From positions 1-57,579 of the forward strand of contig JAFTKH010000001.1 of assembly GCA_017453365.1 (NCBI GenBank): 57,579 nt of DNA, given 5' to 3'. Position numbers and translations under genes: made by a program. Each line of letters begins with the position of its first letter. Positions within the stretch are counted from its first letter, which is position 1. Shown here in pieces: positions 1 through 7,249 of this stretch. A model generated the notes under the pieces. It saw only the letters and a program-made list of their open reading frames with translations. It was not told the DNA's origin and did not search any database. The stretch comes from Clostridia bacterium. Its GTDB lineage: Bacteria; Bacillota; Clostridia; Oscillospirales; CAG-272.

Positions 1-54
1 AAAACTTACAAGGTTAAAGAAAAGAAATTCCGAATGTATGATAGCGCTTTATAG
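1..54 (+). other. possible tail of a reading frame entering from the left
   Basis: The first frame is open from base 1 to a TAG at 52-54 (17 codons, lysine-rich). It may be the 3' end of a gene that starts outside the window, perhaps another Rhs tip or immunity gene. It is too short to identify and could be chance. Confidence 0.2.
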
Positions 55-88
55 CTGATTATCATGAATTTTTGAAATGTAGACAAGG

Positions 89-313
89 TTGATTAAAGTC
101 CTGCACGGCAGCTATTACTTTTCGGGACGTGGCACTATTGGGGGATATACAGCAAAATTTTCGATAGGCGGTTATGGGTCTATAACTGTAACCGACGATA
201 TGGCGACTCAAAGCTCCGGCAATGGTACAACATATAGAAATTGGTTATCTGGAAAAAGCTATCAAGTACAATATGAGTATGGCATACGTGTCATAATCAA
301 ATACGGAGGATAA
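89..313 (+). pseudogene. truncated Rhs toxin-tip fragment
   Basis: This 74-codon frame has a TTG start, no ribosome site and an in-frame TAG just upstream (80-82). Its residues 6-39 (beginning HGSYYFSGRGTIGG) are nearly identical to part of the broken Rhs tip at 7216-7851; the shared DNA is 104-206 against 7426-7528. After about residue 40 the two diverge completely, as expected for two tips that share a pre-toxin linker but end in different effector domains. No RHS core precedes it in frame, so it is a displaced piece joined to unrelated DNA near base 103. It stops two bases before the gene at 316, the tight spacing usual for a tip and its immunity gene. The activity of its last 35 residues is unknown. 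Confidence 0.6.
104..206 (+). repeat. 103-bp direct repeat, copy 1
   Basis: This segment matches 7426-7528 without gaps apart from scattered substitutions; the first 39 bases are identical. It encodes the linker shared by two Rhs tips and is a likely homology tract for tip exchange. Confidence 0.85.
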
Positions 314-315
314 AA

Positions 316-648
316 ATGAAGGACTATTATAACTTAATTATCGAATTATCACAGAAAACCTGTTTTAAAGATGACTATGAGTCAAAGAAAAAGGTTAGAG
401 AGCATAATAGAGCAATGACTAAGCTTTATAATCTTAAAAATGAGATGAATACTCCGGAATGTTCTCAGATTTTACTAAAGTTGTTGGAGCATGAAGATGA
501 TAGAGTTGTTTTGAACGCAGCTATGTTGTGCGTCGAGTTGAAATTTAACTTGAAAGAAACAAAACGCAAATTAGAGTGGGTGCTGAACGAATCTGACGAT
601 TCTATACTTTCATTGAATGCTGAGCAGCTTCTAAGATATAAATTTTAG
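316..648 (+). CDS. DUF2019-like (HEAT-type) immunity protein
   Basis: A 110-residue soluble, probably all-helical protein with a good ribosome site (GGAGG before the ATG). Its middle reads LLKLLEHEDDRVVLNAA, the pattern of DUF2019 HEAT-like proteins, which occur as immunity genes beside polymorphic toxins. A paralogue lies at 4370-4711, sharing an N-terminal NRAM motif, the HEDDRV core and total length. It follows the truncated tip at 89-313 by two bases, so it was probably the antidote to that toxin. Because the tip is broken, this copy is likely an orphan immunity gene kept against attack by kin carrying the intact toxin. The family match is from memory; the immunity role is inferred from context. 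Confidence 0.6.
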   Translation: MKDYYNLIIELSQKTCFKDDYESKKKVREHNRAMTKLYNLKNEMNTPECSQILLKLLEHEDDRVVLNAAMLCVELKFNLKETKRKLEWVLNESDDSILSLNAEQLLRYKF

Positions 649-720
649 TGGTGAGAAGCTTCGCATAATTAACAACATAGTGAGGTGAGATACAAAGTAT
701 AAAAGAATTACGGAGTGATA

Positions 721-1453
721 ATGGTGAAATATAGACAGTACGTATTCATTCTTTTTGCATTTTTGATATCAGTCATTTTGTTAGAAACTCGAGCTTTTGG
801 ATTGAGTGCAGGTTTTACGACAGAAGAATTGCCAACAACTGAGAAAAGCCAATTTATTAACAGTGTCAATATTTGTTTACTAAAAGAGGAGCCCGAGAAA
901 AAATCGATAGAGTGCTTTGATGTAAATGCTGCCGGCGATGTGGCCGTTGGATTCAGTCATTATGACACATTATTATACTGCTAAGGGGAATTTCAAGGCA
1001 GGATATCAGTTTTCCTGTACAGGGAGGTTTGGTATCGAATTACTGAGCGACGGATTAAATATCTACTTCGTTCGCAGTGACGTAGTTCTTTACGTTGATT
1101 TCGAGGGAAAGGTTAAGGAAGCTCTTAAAATTCAAAATACGACAGAGAACAACTACTATTGGAATAATTTCGTTTTCGCGAAAAGCAAAGAAATTGGAGA
1201 TGTCGAGTACGTTATGAAAAATGACAGAGGCCTTTTTAATCTATTTGCCTCATCATACGATCAGTTGATTGTTACTGATTCAATCGGCCAACAAGTGATA
1301 TTTTATGACGCAGGCTCAAACGATCTACCGTACATAGTTGCGGGCTCTTTGTGCGCCGTTTCCATTGTCGGTATCGTAGCTGTCGTAGCTTTGTATTATT
1401 CAAAAGCAAAAGAAAAACATCCTCAAGGAACATATGATAAGAAATATAAATAA
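721..1453 (+). pseudogene. frameshifted two-helix membrane protein, probable immunity gene
   Basis: Two overlapping frames make one protein of about 243 residues. The 5' part starts at ATG 721 (GGAG five bases upstream; an alternative GTG lies at 715) and has an N-terminal hydrophobic segment. It runs in the first frame to a stop at 982-984. The coding sense then continues in the second frame (TAKGNFKAGYQFSCTG onward) to 1453. Removing one base from the TTATTAT stretch near 968-974 joins them. The 3' part is a probable exported beta-rich domain followed by a second membrane helix (YIVAGSLCAVSIVG and onward) and a basic tail. No family was recognised. Its place in the Rhs array suggests a membrane-anchored immunity protein. 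The shift may be real decay or an assembly error. Confidence 0.5.
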
Positions 1454-1501
1454 AAGGATAATGCATCCGGTTACATTTGCAATACAGCAGGAGGTATATT
1501 A

Positions 1502-1983
1502 ATGATCTTTTTAAATAGGGGTATCTTTAAACCTATCCTTGTTCTATTTAGCTTTGTATTTTTGCCAATAGTTGCCTGCTGTTTGGTATTGACTGTAAAG
1601 AGCTTTAGATTAGAGCTGTTAGTTGTAACAGTGCTTTTGTTCCTTGTTTATTGCGTATCGATTTATGTAGGGTATAGGTTATCAATGAGCAGCGGGAATA
1701 TCTGGAAATTCGAAAAGACGGCTCCCTATACATAAAGTTTCACAATGCCGGCGACAAAAACTCTTTGGAAATGAAGTTAGAAAATGTAATAAAGTTGGAG
1801 TACTATAAGCTTTTTTCTGTCAAGTCGTGGCTTTTGCTGTACAACTACGTGCTTCCGCACTCCTTGTATATAACTTATGAATTTGAAGGAAAAGAAATTT
1901 GTAAGCACATAGGTTATCCAAATTTTCGAGATATCAACAGAATGTGTTTGGATGTGGGGATAGAGCTTAAAATAAATGTCTAA
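1502..1983 (+). pseudogene. frameshifted small membrane protein
   Basis: A strong AGGAGG (1488-1493) precedes ATG 1502. The first 65 residues hold two membrane helices. The frame then breaks at a GGG run (1694-1696): one extra G there would continue as SSGEYLEIRKDGSLYIKF and so on to the stop at 1981-1983, giving about 160 residues. As the sequence stands, the first frame ends at 1735. The soluble part looks like the PH-like cytoplasmic domain common in small two-helix immunity proteins, but I do not recognise a named family. It sits between other immunity-like genes with no toxin of its own, consistent with an orphan antidote losing function. Confidence 0.5.
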
Positions 1984-2045
1984 TACATTCATCTCTTTTG
2001 AATAGATGCAGACGGTGCATAGTACAAACAGATACCGAGGTGTTT

Positions 2046-2321
2046 ATGGAATTAACGGATTTTGTATTTGCTTTACAGTGCGGAGAGGAAATAGAGATTT
2101 GTTTGGAGAACAAATTGTATTTTTTACAGCCTGAGTATGAAACATTGAACAGAAATTATGACAAAAACACGCCTCCTTATCCGAATACCATAATTTTTGA
2201 TGTCACGGAGTCCGATACGAAAGAAATTTTCCGCGGCTGTACAGAAGATGTCCTTGACTACAAATTTAATGGCACGCATACTTTGAGAAGTAATTTAACT
2301 GATTTTCGTATCTTGTGGTAG
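2046..2321 (+). CDS. small immunity-like protein, family unknown
   Basis: A 91-residue acidic soluble protein. I take ATG 2046 because AGG lies just upstream and the extra residues from an upstream codon at 1998 are Cys- and Arg-rich and look non-coding. It has a beta-rich profile (DFVFALQCGEEIEICL, then TIIFDVTESDTKEIF) with no signal peptide or membrane helix. Its TAG stop (2319-2321) comes 18 bases before the Rhs tip at 2340. I do not recognise the family. Size, acidity and position between Rhs pieces fit an immunity protein for a tip that has been lost or lies elsewhere. Confidence 0.5.
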   Translation: MELTDFVFALQCGEEIEICLENKLYFLQPEYETLNRNYDKNTPPYPNTIIFDVTESDTKEIFRGCTEDVLDYKFNGTHTLRSNLTDFRILW

Positions 2322-2339
2322 AAAAACTACCAAAAAGGA

Positions 2340-3440
2340 ATGAGCTTAACTTGGACAGGACGGCTATTGACCGGTGCTGTTAAGGGAAGCAAGTCGATGG
2401 GCTTCACCTACAACGACGAGGGAATAAGAACGTCGAAGACCGTGAACGGTGTTACGACAAATTACTATCTCGAAGGAACGAGGATAGTAGGCGAGGAAAC
2501 GAGCGGTGTCATAACAGTTTATATTTACGATAGCCAAGGCTCACCGATAGGCTTTCAAGTAAATTCGAGCGGTGCTTGGAACACTTATTGGTATGAGAAG
2601 AATTTGTTTGGAGATATTACCGCGGTTTACGACTGCGCGGGAAGCAAGCTAATATCCTACAGCTACAACCCGTGGGGACAATGCCAAACTACGTACTCGA
2701 GCGGAGTTACATCCTCGCACCAGGCTGCTAAGAATCCGTTTACTTACAGAGGATATTATTTCGACAAGGACTTGAGCTTGCATTACGTATCTTCTAGGTA
2801 TTACGATCCCTATACTTTCCGGTGGATAAGCTCGGATATTTACGTATCCACAGGGCAGGGTCTGACTGCAAGTAATATGTTCGCATATTGTAATAATAAT
2901 CCTGTAATGTATGTAGACCCTACGGGAAATTTGCCAATAAATATTATACTTTCAAAGAAGATCATAGAAAAGATTTCTAATTTGTCCAGTAGAATTGTTT
3001 CGTTTGTTGATACGGTAGTTAATACCATTAAGACCGATATAAGCAACTATGATATAGAAAATTCGGATGAACAGAAGGTACTGGATGCAACATTGTTTTC
3101 CGCATATAAAGGGACTGTAGTTATAAAACTTTCCGGAGAGTATGTATTTTCGTATGGTGTTATTGTGATCGGAATGGACTATTGGGCAGATGTAAATACA
3201 GTCAAGCATGAGTACGGTCATAAGGTGCAGCTAGATAATATGGGCATATTCGATTATACGAAAAACGTAGCAATACCGTCGGTTACTGCAAACATAGCAC
3301 AACGAATAGGAAAACTACCGTTTGATTATTATAGCTCTCCATGGGAATCCGAGGCGGATTATTACGGCGGTGTAACAAATCGTTCCTTTAAAGATCCGTG
3401 GACTCAACAGGACGGATACCACAGATATCTGTTTTATTAG
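2340..3440 (+). CDS. displaced Rhs tip with HEYGH zinc-metalloprotease toxin domain
   Basis: The frame encodes 366 residues. Residues 1-165 are Rhs YD-repeat sequence. Residues 166-200 are the conserved core ending (RYYDPYTFRWISSD, then STGQGLTAS and NNPVMYVDPTG). After that the variable tip begins. The tip carries HEYGH at residues 290-294 and, 42 residues later, ESEAD at 336-340, which fits the HExxH plus ExxxD zinc and catalytic set of gluzincin-type metallopeptidases. It lacks the long N-terminal shell and secretion part of a full Rhs protein, and its first ATG has AGG only one base upstream, so it is probably a silent cassette that works only after recombining onto a complete rhs gene. 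The lipoprotein at 3469 is the likely immunity partner. The substrate is unknown. Confidence 0.8.
   Translation: MSLTWTGRLLTGAVKGSKSMGFTYNDEGIRTSKTVNGVTTNYYLEGTRIVGEETSGVITVYIYDSQGSPIGFQVNSSGAWNTYWYEKNLFGDITAVYDCAGSKLISYSYNPWGQCQTTYSSGVTSSHQAAKNPFTYRGYYFDKDLSLHYVSSRYYDPYTFRWISSDIYVSTGQGLTASNMFAYCNNNPVMYVDPTGNLPINIILSKKIIEKISNLSSRIVSFVDTVVNTIKTDISNYDIENSDEQKVLDATLFSAYKGTVVIKLSGEYVFSYGVIVIGMDYWADVNTVKHEYGHKVQLDNMGIFDYTKNVAIPSVTANIAQRIGKLPFDYYSSPWESEADYYGGVTNRSFKDPWTQQDGYHRYLFY
2845..2880 (+). repeat. 36-bp Rhs-core direct repeat, copy 1
   Basis: These 36 bases, encoding the STGQGLTASNM core, are identical to 7214-7249. In the second copy the identity starts exactly where the preceding Rhs scrap ends, so it marks a recombination junction. 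Confidence 0.85.
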
Positions 3441-3468
3441 AACAAACGGTATAATCAGGAGATTTTGT

Positions 3469-3921
3469 ATGAAAAAGATAAGAATAATATTTACGTTTAT
3501 CTATGTGTGTTTGTGTTTGATATGTTTATCATCCTGCTGGGGCTCAAAGTATGAATTTATGCATACGCGAGAGGAGATTGTATCGGTTGAAATAGTCGAA
3601 GCTGATTACGACTACACGAATTCGACACCGTCACAGGACACTTTGCTCGTAATTGATGATTACAACAGCTTCCTTGATAAGCTTGAAAGCTTGAATTATG
3701 ATTGGCGGGTAATCGGCGGGCCGGTTGGGATAGATTCAAAATGCGTAGCAATAAAAATTTTATACCAAAACGGTGATTATGAGGTGTTCAATTACGCAGG
3801 GCGCGCAGAGTATGAATACGGAGTGGGATATGATGCCTATTGTGATTGGGGCTCATTTCCCAAAAAAGAATTTTACGCTCTTCTCGAAGAATACATAGGA
3901 TATGACGCGACACCGCGTTAA
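3469..3921 (+). CDS. lipoprotein, probable immunity to the metalloprotease tip
   Basis: A 150-residue protein whose first 23 residues form a lipoprotein signal peptide ending in a lipobox (LSSC), so it should be anchored on the outer face of the membrane. The mature part is acidic and Tyr/Asp-rich. A ribosome site (AGGAG) sits 8 bases before the ATG. It begins 28 bases after the stop of the HEYGH tip, the position immunity genes normally take. An extracytoplasmic anchor would fit a protease that is blocked at the cell surface. I recognise no named family; the immunity assignment is inferred from position and size only. Confidence 0.55.
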   Translation: MKKIRIIFTFIYVCLCLICLSSCWGSKYEFMHTREEIVSVEIVEADYDYTNSTPSQDTLLVIDDYNSFLDKLESLNYDWRVIGGPVGIDSKCVAIKILYQNGDYEVFNYAGRAEYEYGVGYDAYCDWGSFPKKEFYALLEEYIGYDATPR

Positions 3922-3991
3922 TAGCTCTTGGTATGTTAATTTTACGGTTGATGGAGCAATTATGAGGTAATTTGAAAATAGAGGTAGCCAA

Positions 3992-4325
3992 ATGAAACAG
4001 TTCAATTGCATGGAGTGACATCTTCACGATGCGATTATCAGTAACGTGATTTATTGTGAACAAGTACTGACAATTTATGTCAACGTTCTTTTCTACAACG
4101 ATTCGTTTGGTGATTATAAGCTTGAAATTCGGGTAGACGAAAACGATTTGAAAATTTACGATTCAAGCAATATCCGTGTTTTCATAATGTGAAAATCAAA
4201 GGAAAAAAGTTTCAGTTGATTCTTTAAGATCAATTTTTAAAAAGGGTTTTACTTTACAAATTGTTGAATTTCTCATATCAAGAGATTCAAAACTTGTGAT
4301 TTTGAAAGAAAAAGGTGAAAGCTGA
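3992..4325 (+). pseudogene. immunity-like gene with a nonsense codon and frameshifts
   Basis: This stretch without an intact gene still holds a coding trace. From ATG 3992 it reads MKQFNCME, then TGA at 4016-4018 (perhaps a former TGG), then an open run of 57 codons containing DAIISNVIYCEQ and FGDYKLEIRVDEND to about 4189. The sense then moves to another frame (VKIKGKKFQLI) and again to a third frame (SLRSIFKKGFTLQIVEF and on) ending at TGA 4323-4325. Joined, it would be a protein of about 110 residues like other small cytosolic immunity proteins. Three independent lesions argue for true decay rather than a single sequencing error. Confidence 0.55.
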
Positions 4326-4369
4326 GAACTTCTACTCTCGTAATCCTTATTAAATAAGAGGTTAATAAC

Positions 4370-4711
4370 ATGGTTTCTTATGATATGTATGTCGAATTAT
4401 GCTTACAGTGCTGTTTAATGGATGACTGTGGTGATAAAGAGAAGGTAAAAAAGAGTAATAGAGCTATGGATAAAATAAAAAAGCTTCAAAGCCGTATGTT
4501 GGACTATGACTGTACCGAGCTTTTGGGAAAGCTATTAAATCATGAAGATGATAGGGTAAGGCTGTCTGCCGGAGCTTTTGGATTTTCGAATAGAATTATG
4601 TATGAAAAGTCAAAGCAAATTCTAACAGATCTGTCATGCAGCTGCAAGGACAAGATGTTGGCATTTGATGCAAAAATGGTTCTTGCAAGTTGTATTCCGA
4701 AGGAAGTCTAA
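4370..4711 (+). CDS. DUF2019-like (HEAT-type) immunity protein, paralogue of 316-648
   Basis: A 113-residue helical, soluble protein. Its core LLGKLLNHEDDRVRLSAG aligns with the same part of the protein at 316-648, and both begin with a Tyr-rich helix and an NRAM motif. The pattern fits DUF2019, a HEAT-like family found among immunity proteins of polymorphic toxins. AGAGG lies about ten bases before the ATG. It is not directly preceded by a toxin tip, only by a decayed gene, so it is an orphan. Two diverged copies in one array suggest protection against a set of related toxins. Function is inferred from family and context. Confidence 0.6.
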   Translation: MVSYDMYVELCLQCCLMDDCGDKEKVKKSNRAMDKIKKLQSRMLDYDCTELLGKLLNHEDDRVRLSAGAFGFSNRIMYEKSKQILTDLSCSCKDKMLAFDAKMVLASCIPKEV

Positions 4712-4736
4712 CAGACCCTGTATCAAGGGAGGCTTT

Positions 4737-4979
4737 ATGAAAAAATCGTGGTATTTAGAAGAATATGAAGAAAAGGATTATTTGCATAATAAAAAATTGC
4801 AATTAAAAAGTGTATTGTTAAAAAAAGAAGAACATTACCATTGCGAATTGTGTTGGAATAGATTAAGCAGTTGCGTTGGTGATCTTCAAATTGGATATTA
4901 TGAAAGCTTGAGTAAAAGTTGGATATGCGAGACATGCTATCAAGAATTCAAGGATTTGTTTGGCTGGAGCATACAATAA
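4737..4979 (+). CDS. small zinc-binding (two CxxC) protein
   Basis: An 80-residue protein. I choose ATG 4737 because GGGAGG lies 6 bases upstream; an earlier start at 4665 would overlap the previous gene and lack a ribosome site. It has two knuckles, CELCW and CETC, about 40 residues apart, plus an extra Cys between them, so it very probably binds one zinc ion. The N-terminal third is charged and Lys/Glu-rich. I do not recognise a named family. Its place 25 bases after the DUF2019-like gene and before another Rhs scrap suggests it belongs to the immunity cargo. Confidence 0.55.
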   Translation: MKKSWYLEEYEEKDYLHNKKLQLKSVLLKKEEHYHCELCWNRLSSCVGDLQIGYYESLSKSWICETCYQEFKDLFGWSIQ

Positions 4980-4984
4980 ATTAA

Positions 4985-5180
4985 TTATACTACGACAGCG
5001 CAAATGGAAGGCTCTTGGGTTCGATAAATACAGACGAGAATACTGGGCTTTCCTATATCTACGACGTATTCGGAAACACTTCGTCCGTTTCTGCGGGGAA
5101 CAACACTTTCGCGGCCTATACGTGTAATGAGAGGAACGGAAAGCTAAATAAGATTACTTACGGTAGGAATGGATACAGGC
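4985..5180 (+). pseudogene. Rhs YD-repeat fragment
   Basis: Frame 2 reads YDSANGRLLGS, then YIYDVFGNTSSVS and then KITYGRNG, which are typical Rhs/YD repeats. It has no start codon or ribosome site and breaks off near 5170-5180 into unrelated sequence in another frame. It is a recombination scar that gives homology with a complete rhs gene. Confidence 0.7.
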
Positions 5181-5543
5181 AATACATCAGTCAAAGCACA
5201 TAGAGATTTTTATGTGGGGCTAGATGATGCTCAATGGGTGACCGGAAATAGAATAAAGGCGGAATTAAAGTGTTTTGTTGGTGTGGAATTGGAATATAAT
5301 CATCAAACTGAGAAAAACGGAAAATCTACAAATTACTCCGCTTCTGCCTATGATGGACCGTTTGATATGCTTTTTTATCCAGAAACTATTAAATCTTTAA
5401 ATTTATCACTCGGCATGGCAACCTACGATGTAATAAATAATGAGTTTAAAATATCTCATAGTATATCAGGACATTTTCTTATGGGTGGACATTTTAGCGT
5501 CGGGTTTAATGTATCGGAATTTTTTAGGAGGGTGTTTGACTGA
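5169..5543 (+). CDS. possible displaced toxin tip, family unknown
   Basis: A 124-residue frame that begins where the Rhs scrap ends, in a different frame, with no clear ribosome site. It is soluble, beta-rich and glycine/serine-rich towards the end (SISGHFLMGGHFSVGFNV). Its stop overlaps the ATG of the following membrane protein (TGATG at 5541-5545), the tight coupling usual for a toxin tip and its immunity gene. It is therefore most simply read as the C-terminal part of an Rhs effector joined out of frame to Rhs DNA. I see no nuclease or protease motif. It may also be only part of a longer lost domain. Confidence 0.4.
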   Translation: MDTGNTSVKAHRDFYVGLDDAQWVTGNRIKAELKCFVGVELEYNHQTEKNGKSTNYSASAYDGPFDMLFYPETIKSLNLSLGMATYDVINNEFKISHSISGHFLMGGHFSVGFNVSEFFRRVFD

Positions 5544-5947
5544 TGAAATATGCAAAAAGGAGATGGATTGCGTATTGCATTGACAGTTTGGTTGTATGCT
5601 TGCCTGTTGTAGTAATACTTGCTTTGATGCACATTGTAGGCATAGAAAGCCATCCGATAGTAGCACCGATCATACACTGTTCCGTGTCTTTGCCGTTGGT
5701 TTGTATTCTATACATATTGTGTCCTCTGGTATTTAAAAACGCGAGCGTTGGAATGAAAATAAAAGGACTTGAAATTTTAAATAAGGACTTTAAACGTCCG
5801 ACGGTGAAACAGATTGTAAGGCGGCAAATTAAAATGCCGCTATGGAATATTAAAAAGTTCGCCTTCTTTTTCTCGGGAGAAAGTATTGACAATTGGGAGC
5901 TTGAAAAGCTCGGAACACAGGTGGTGAGAGTGAAGAATAATGATTGA
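5543..5947 (+). CDS. RDD-family membrane protein, probable immunity
   Basis: A 134-residue membrane protein. The N-terminal KRRWIAYCIDSLV fits the Arg and Asp signature of RDD-family proteins, followed by two hydrophobic helices (about residues 14-35 and 45-65) and then the NASVGMKIKGLEI segment typical of the family. AGGAGG lies about ten bases before ATG 5543, and the start overlaps the stop of the preceding tip-like frame. RDD proteins are widespread membrane proteins of mostly unknown function. Here the context suggests a membrane-embedded antidote, for example against an effector that acts at the membrane. Its stop overlaps the next start at 5940 by eight bases, so the two are translationally coupled. 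Confidence 0.6.
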   Translation: MKYAKRRWIAYCIDSLVVCLPVVVILALMHIVGIESHPIVAPIIHCSVSLPLVCILYILCPLVFKNASVGMKIKGLEILNKDFKRPTVKQIVRRQIKMPLWNIKKFAFFFSGESIDNWELEKLGTQVVRVKNND

Positions 5948-6412
5948 ATTTAACGGGTGCATTACAGGTGTAGCTGAAAGCTTTTTCTGGAGCAAATCTC
6001 GAAAATTTGTATGGGCTGTAATGCTTGTTGTATTTTTGTTGATATTACCATGGTTTGTAATAATAGCAGTAAATACAAAAGAATTTACTTTATTGTTTGG
6101 CTATCTGGTTGCTTCTATATTGATTTTTCTTCTTACGTTAATTCCGCATAGCAAAAAAACAGAAAAGGATTTACACCCAAAAGAATATTTACCGATGGCG
6201 AATATATTGTTTGCGTATGCGATAAATGCGAAGAATTTAAATTAATAAAAGATGCTTCTAAGGTGCGGGATCACGGAGAGTTTTATGACATAGTTTTTCC
6301 TTTCGGTAACAAAAGCGATAAATTCGTATGTCAAAAAAGCTTATTGACAGAAGGAACACTCGAAGAGTTTGAAGCCCTGTTCGAAGGAAAAATAGAAAGA
6401 CAAAAGAAATAG
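5940..6412 (+). pseudogene. frameshifted YcxB-like membrane protein
   Basis: The first frame (ATG 5940 to stop 6245) encodes MIEFNGCITG, two membrane helices and a linker. After about residue 80 the sense continues in another frame (RIFTDGEYIVCVCDKCEEF, on through VCQKSLLTEGTLEEFEALF) to TAG 6410-6412. The joined protein of about 157 residues is a close paralogue of the intact gene at 6604-7077, including an almost identical last 28 residues. One lost or gained base near 6180-6190 explains the break. The gene begins inside the end of the RDD gene. It is a dead or mis-sequenced copy of a duplicated immunity gene. Confidence 0.65.
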
Positions 6413-6548
6413 TATCTTAAATTCCAAGTCTAACAGGGATATCGAGATGCTCTTTGTTCGGCAAACCGGATAATCGAAAATCTCTACAGTAAGCAGTATC
6501 CTACGACAGCATAGGTAATCTTACAAGCTACAGAGGGATGAGCTTCAC
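6329..6548 (+). repeat. 220-bp direct repeat, copy 1
   Basis: It matches 6994-7213 at a constant offset of 665 bases, with about 11 differences counted by eye. It covers the last 28 codons of the YcxB-like gene, a non-coding tail and an Rhs YD-repeat scrap. The pair records a duplication of an immunity gene together with its Rhs flank. Confidence 0.9.
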
Positions 6549-6564
6549 CTGGACGGGACGGTTC
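6502..6564 (+). pseudogene. Rhs YD-repeat scrap
   Basis: Twenty-one codons reading YDSIGNLTSYRGMSFTWTGR and one more residue, an Rhs repeat with no start or stop of its own. The same motif appears at 7167-7214, and its GMSLTWTGRL part begins the tip at 2340. These scraps flank the cassettes and could act as recombination seeds. Confidence 0.65.
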
Positions 6565-6603
6565 GTATTGAAACCATTTACTTAAATTATTGGAGAATAA
6601 AAA

Positions 6604-7077
6604 ATGATTGATTTTAACGGTGAGATTAACGGTGATTGCAAGAGATTTTTGTTAAAAAAACAAATCAAAATACAAGTTAAAGTTTCGCTCATTGTTGCGA
6701 TTTTATTTGCTGTTCCTATAATCTTAACATCTGTATTTTGGAAAACTATCGCGCTTTTGATGTTTCTTCCGTTTGCTTTTGCGATTGTTTTTTCTGCCTT
6801 GCCGCCGAGTCGAGGCAGTCAAAGAATATTCGTTCCGCAACGCGTGTACATAGATACAGAGGAACAAACTATCGTACACAAATGTGCGAAGCTAGAACGA
6901 TTTCATATGTTGAGCTCTGTAAAAGCGGTTATTGATTATGGTGAATGGTATTATTTTATATTTGAGTTTGAAGACAGAGACCCCTATTTTGTCTGTCAAA
7001 AAAGCTTATTGACAGAAGGAACACTCGAAGAGTTCGAAGCCCTGTTCGAAGGAAAAATAGAAAGACAAAAGAAATAG
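6604..7077 (+). CDS. YcxB-like membrane protein, probable immunity
   Basis: A 157-residue protein with two adjacent membrane helices (about residues 27-45 and 48-66) and a C-terminal cytoplasmic PH-like domain (VYIDTEEQTIVHKC, then DPYFVCQKSLLTEGTLEEFEALF), the layout of YcxB-like proteins. GGAG lies 9 bases before the ATG. It is the intact member of a duplicated pair; the other copy at 5940-6412 is frameshifted. An Rhs scrap follows directly, so the gene is an Rhs cassette cargo and most likely an orphan immunity gene. The family assignment rests on topology and C-terminal pattern and is moderate. Confidence 0.55.
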   Translation: MIDFNGEINGDCKRFLLKKQIKIQVKVSLIVAILFAVPIILTSVFWKTIALLMFLPFAFAIVFSALPPSRGSQRIFVPQRVYIDTEEQTIVHKCAKLERFHMLSSVKAVIDYGEWYYFIFEFEDRDPYFVCQKSLLTEGTLEEFEALFEGKIERQKK

Positions 7078-7213
7078 TATCTTAAATTCCAAGTCTAACA
7101 GGGATATCGGGATGCTCTTTGTTCGGCAAACCGGATAACCGAAATTCTCTACGGTAGGCAGCATCCTACGACAGCATAGGAAATCCTACAAGCTACAGAG
7201 GAAAGAGCTTCAC
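6994..7213 (+). repeat. 220-bp direct repeat, copy 2
   Basis: Partner of 6329-6548. The match ends at 7213, exactly one base before the 36-bp Rhs-core repeat begins, so two recombination blocks abut here. Confidence 0.9.
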
Positions 7214-7214
7214 T
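7167..7214 (+). pseudogene. Rhs YD-repeat scrap
   Basis: Sixteen codons reading YDSIGNPTSYRGKSFT, fused out of frame to the Rhs core that starts at 7214-7216. A full-length repeat would continue WTGR, as at 6541-6561. Confidence 0.65.
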
Positions 7215-7249
7215 ATCCACAGGGCAGGGTCTGACTGCAAGTAATATGT
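7214..7249 (+). repeat. 36-bp Rhs-core direct repeat, copy 2
   Basis: Identical to 2845-2880. It supplies the STGQGLTASNM core at the head of the tip that follows. Confidence 0.85.

Noticed and set aside
6329-7213. Insertion sequence or transposon as cause of the repeats
   Set aside because: No transposase, terminal inverted repeats or target duplications are visible; the repeats are Rhs and immunity DNA.
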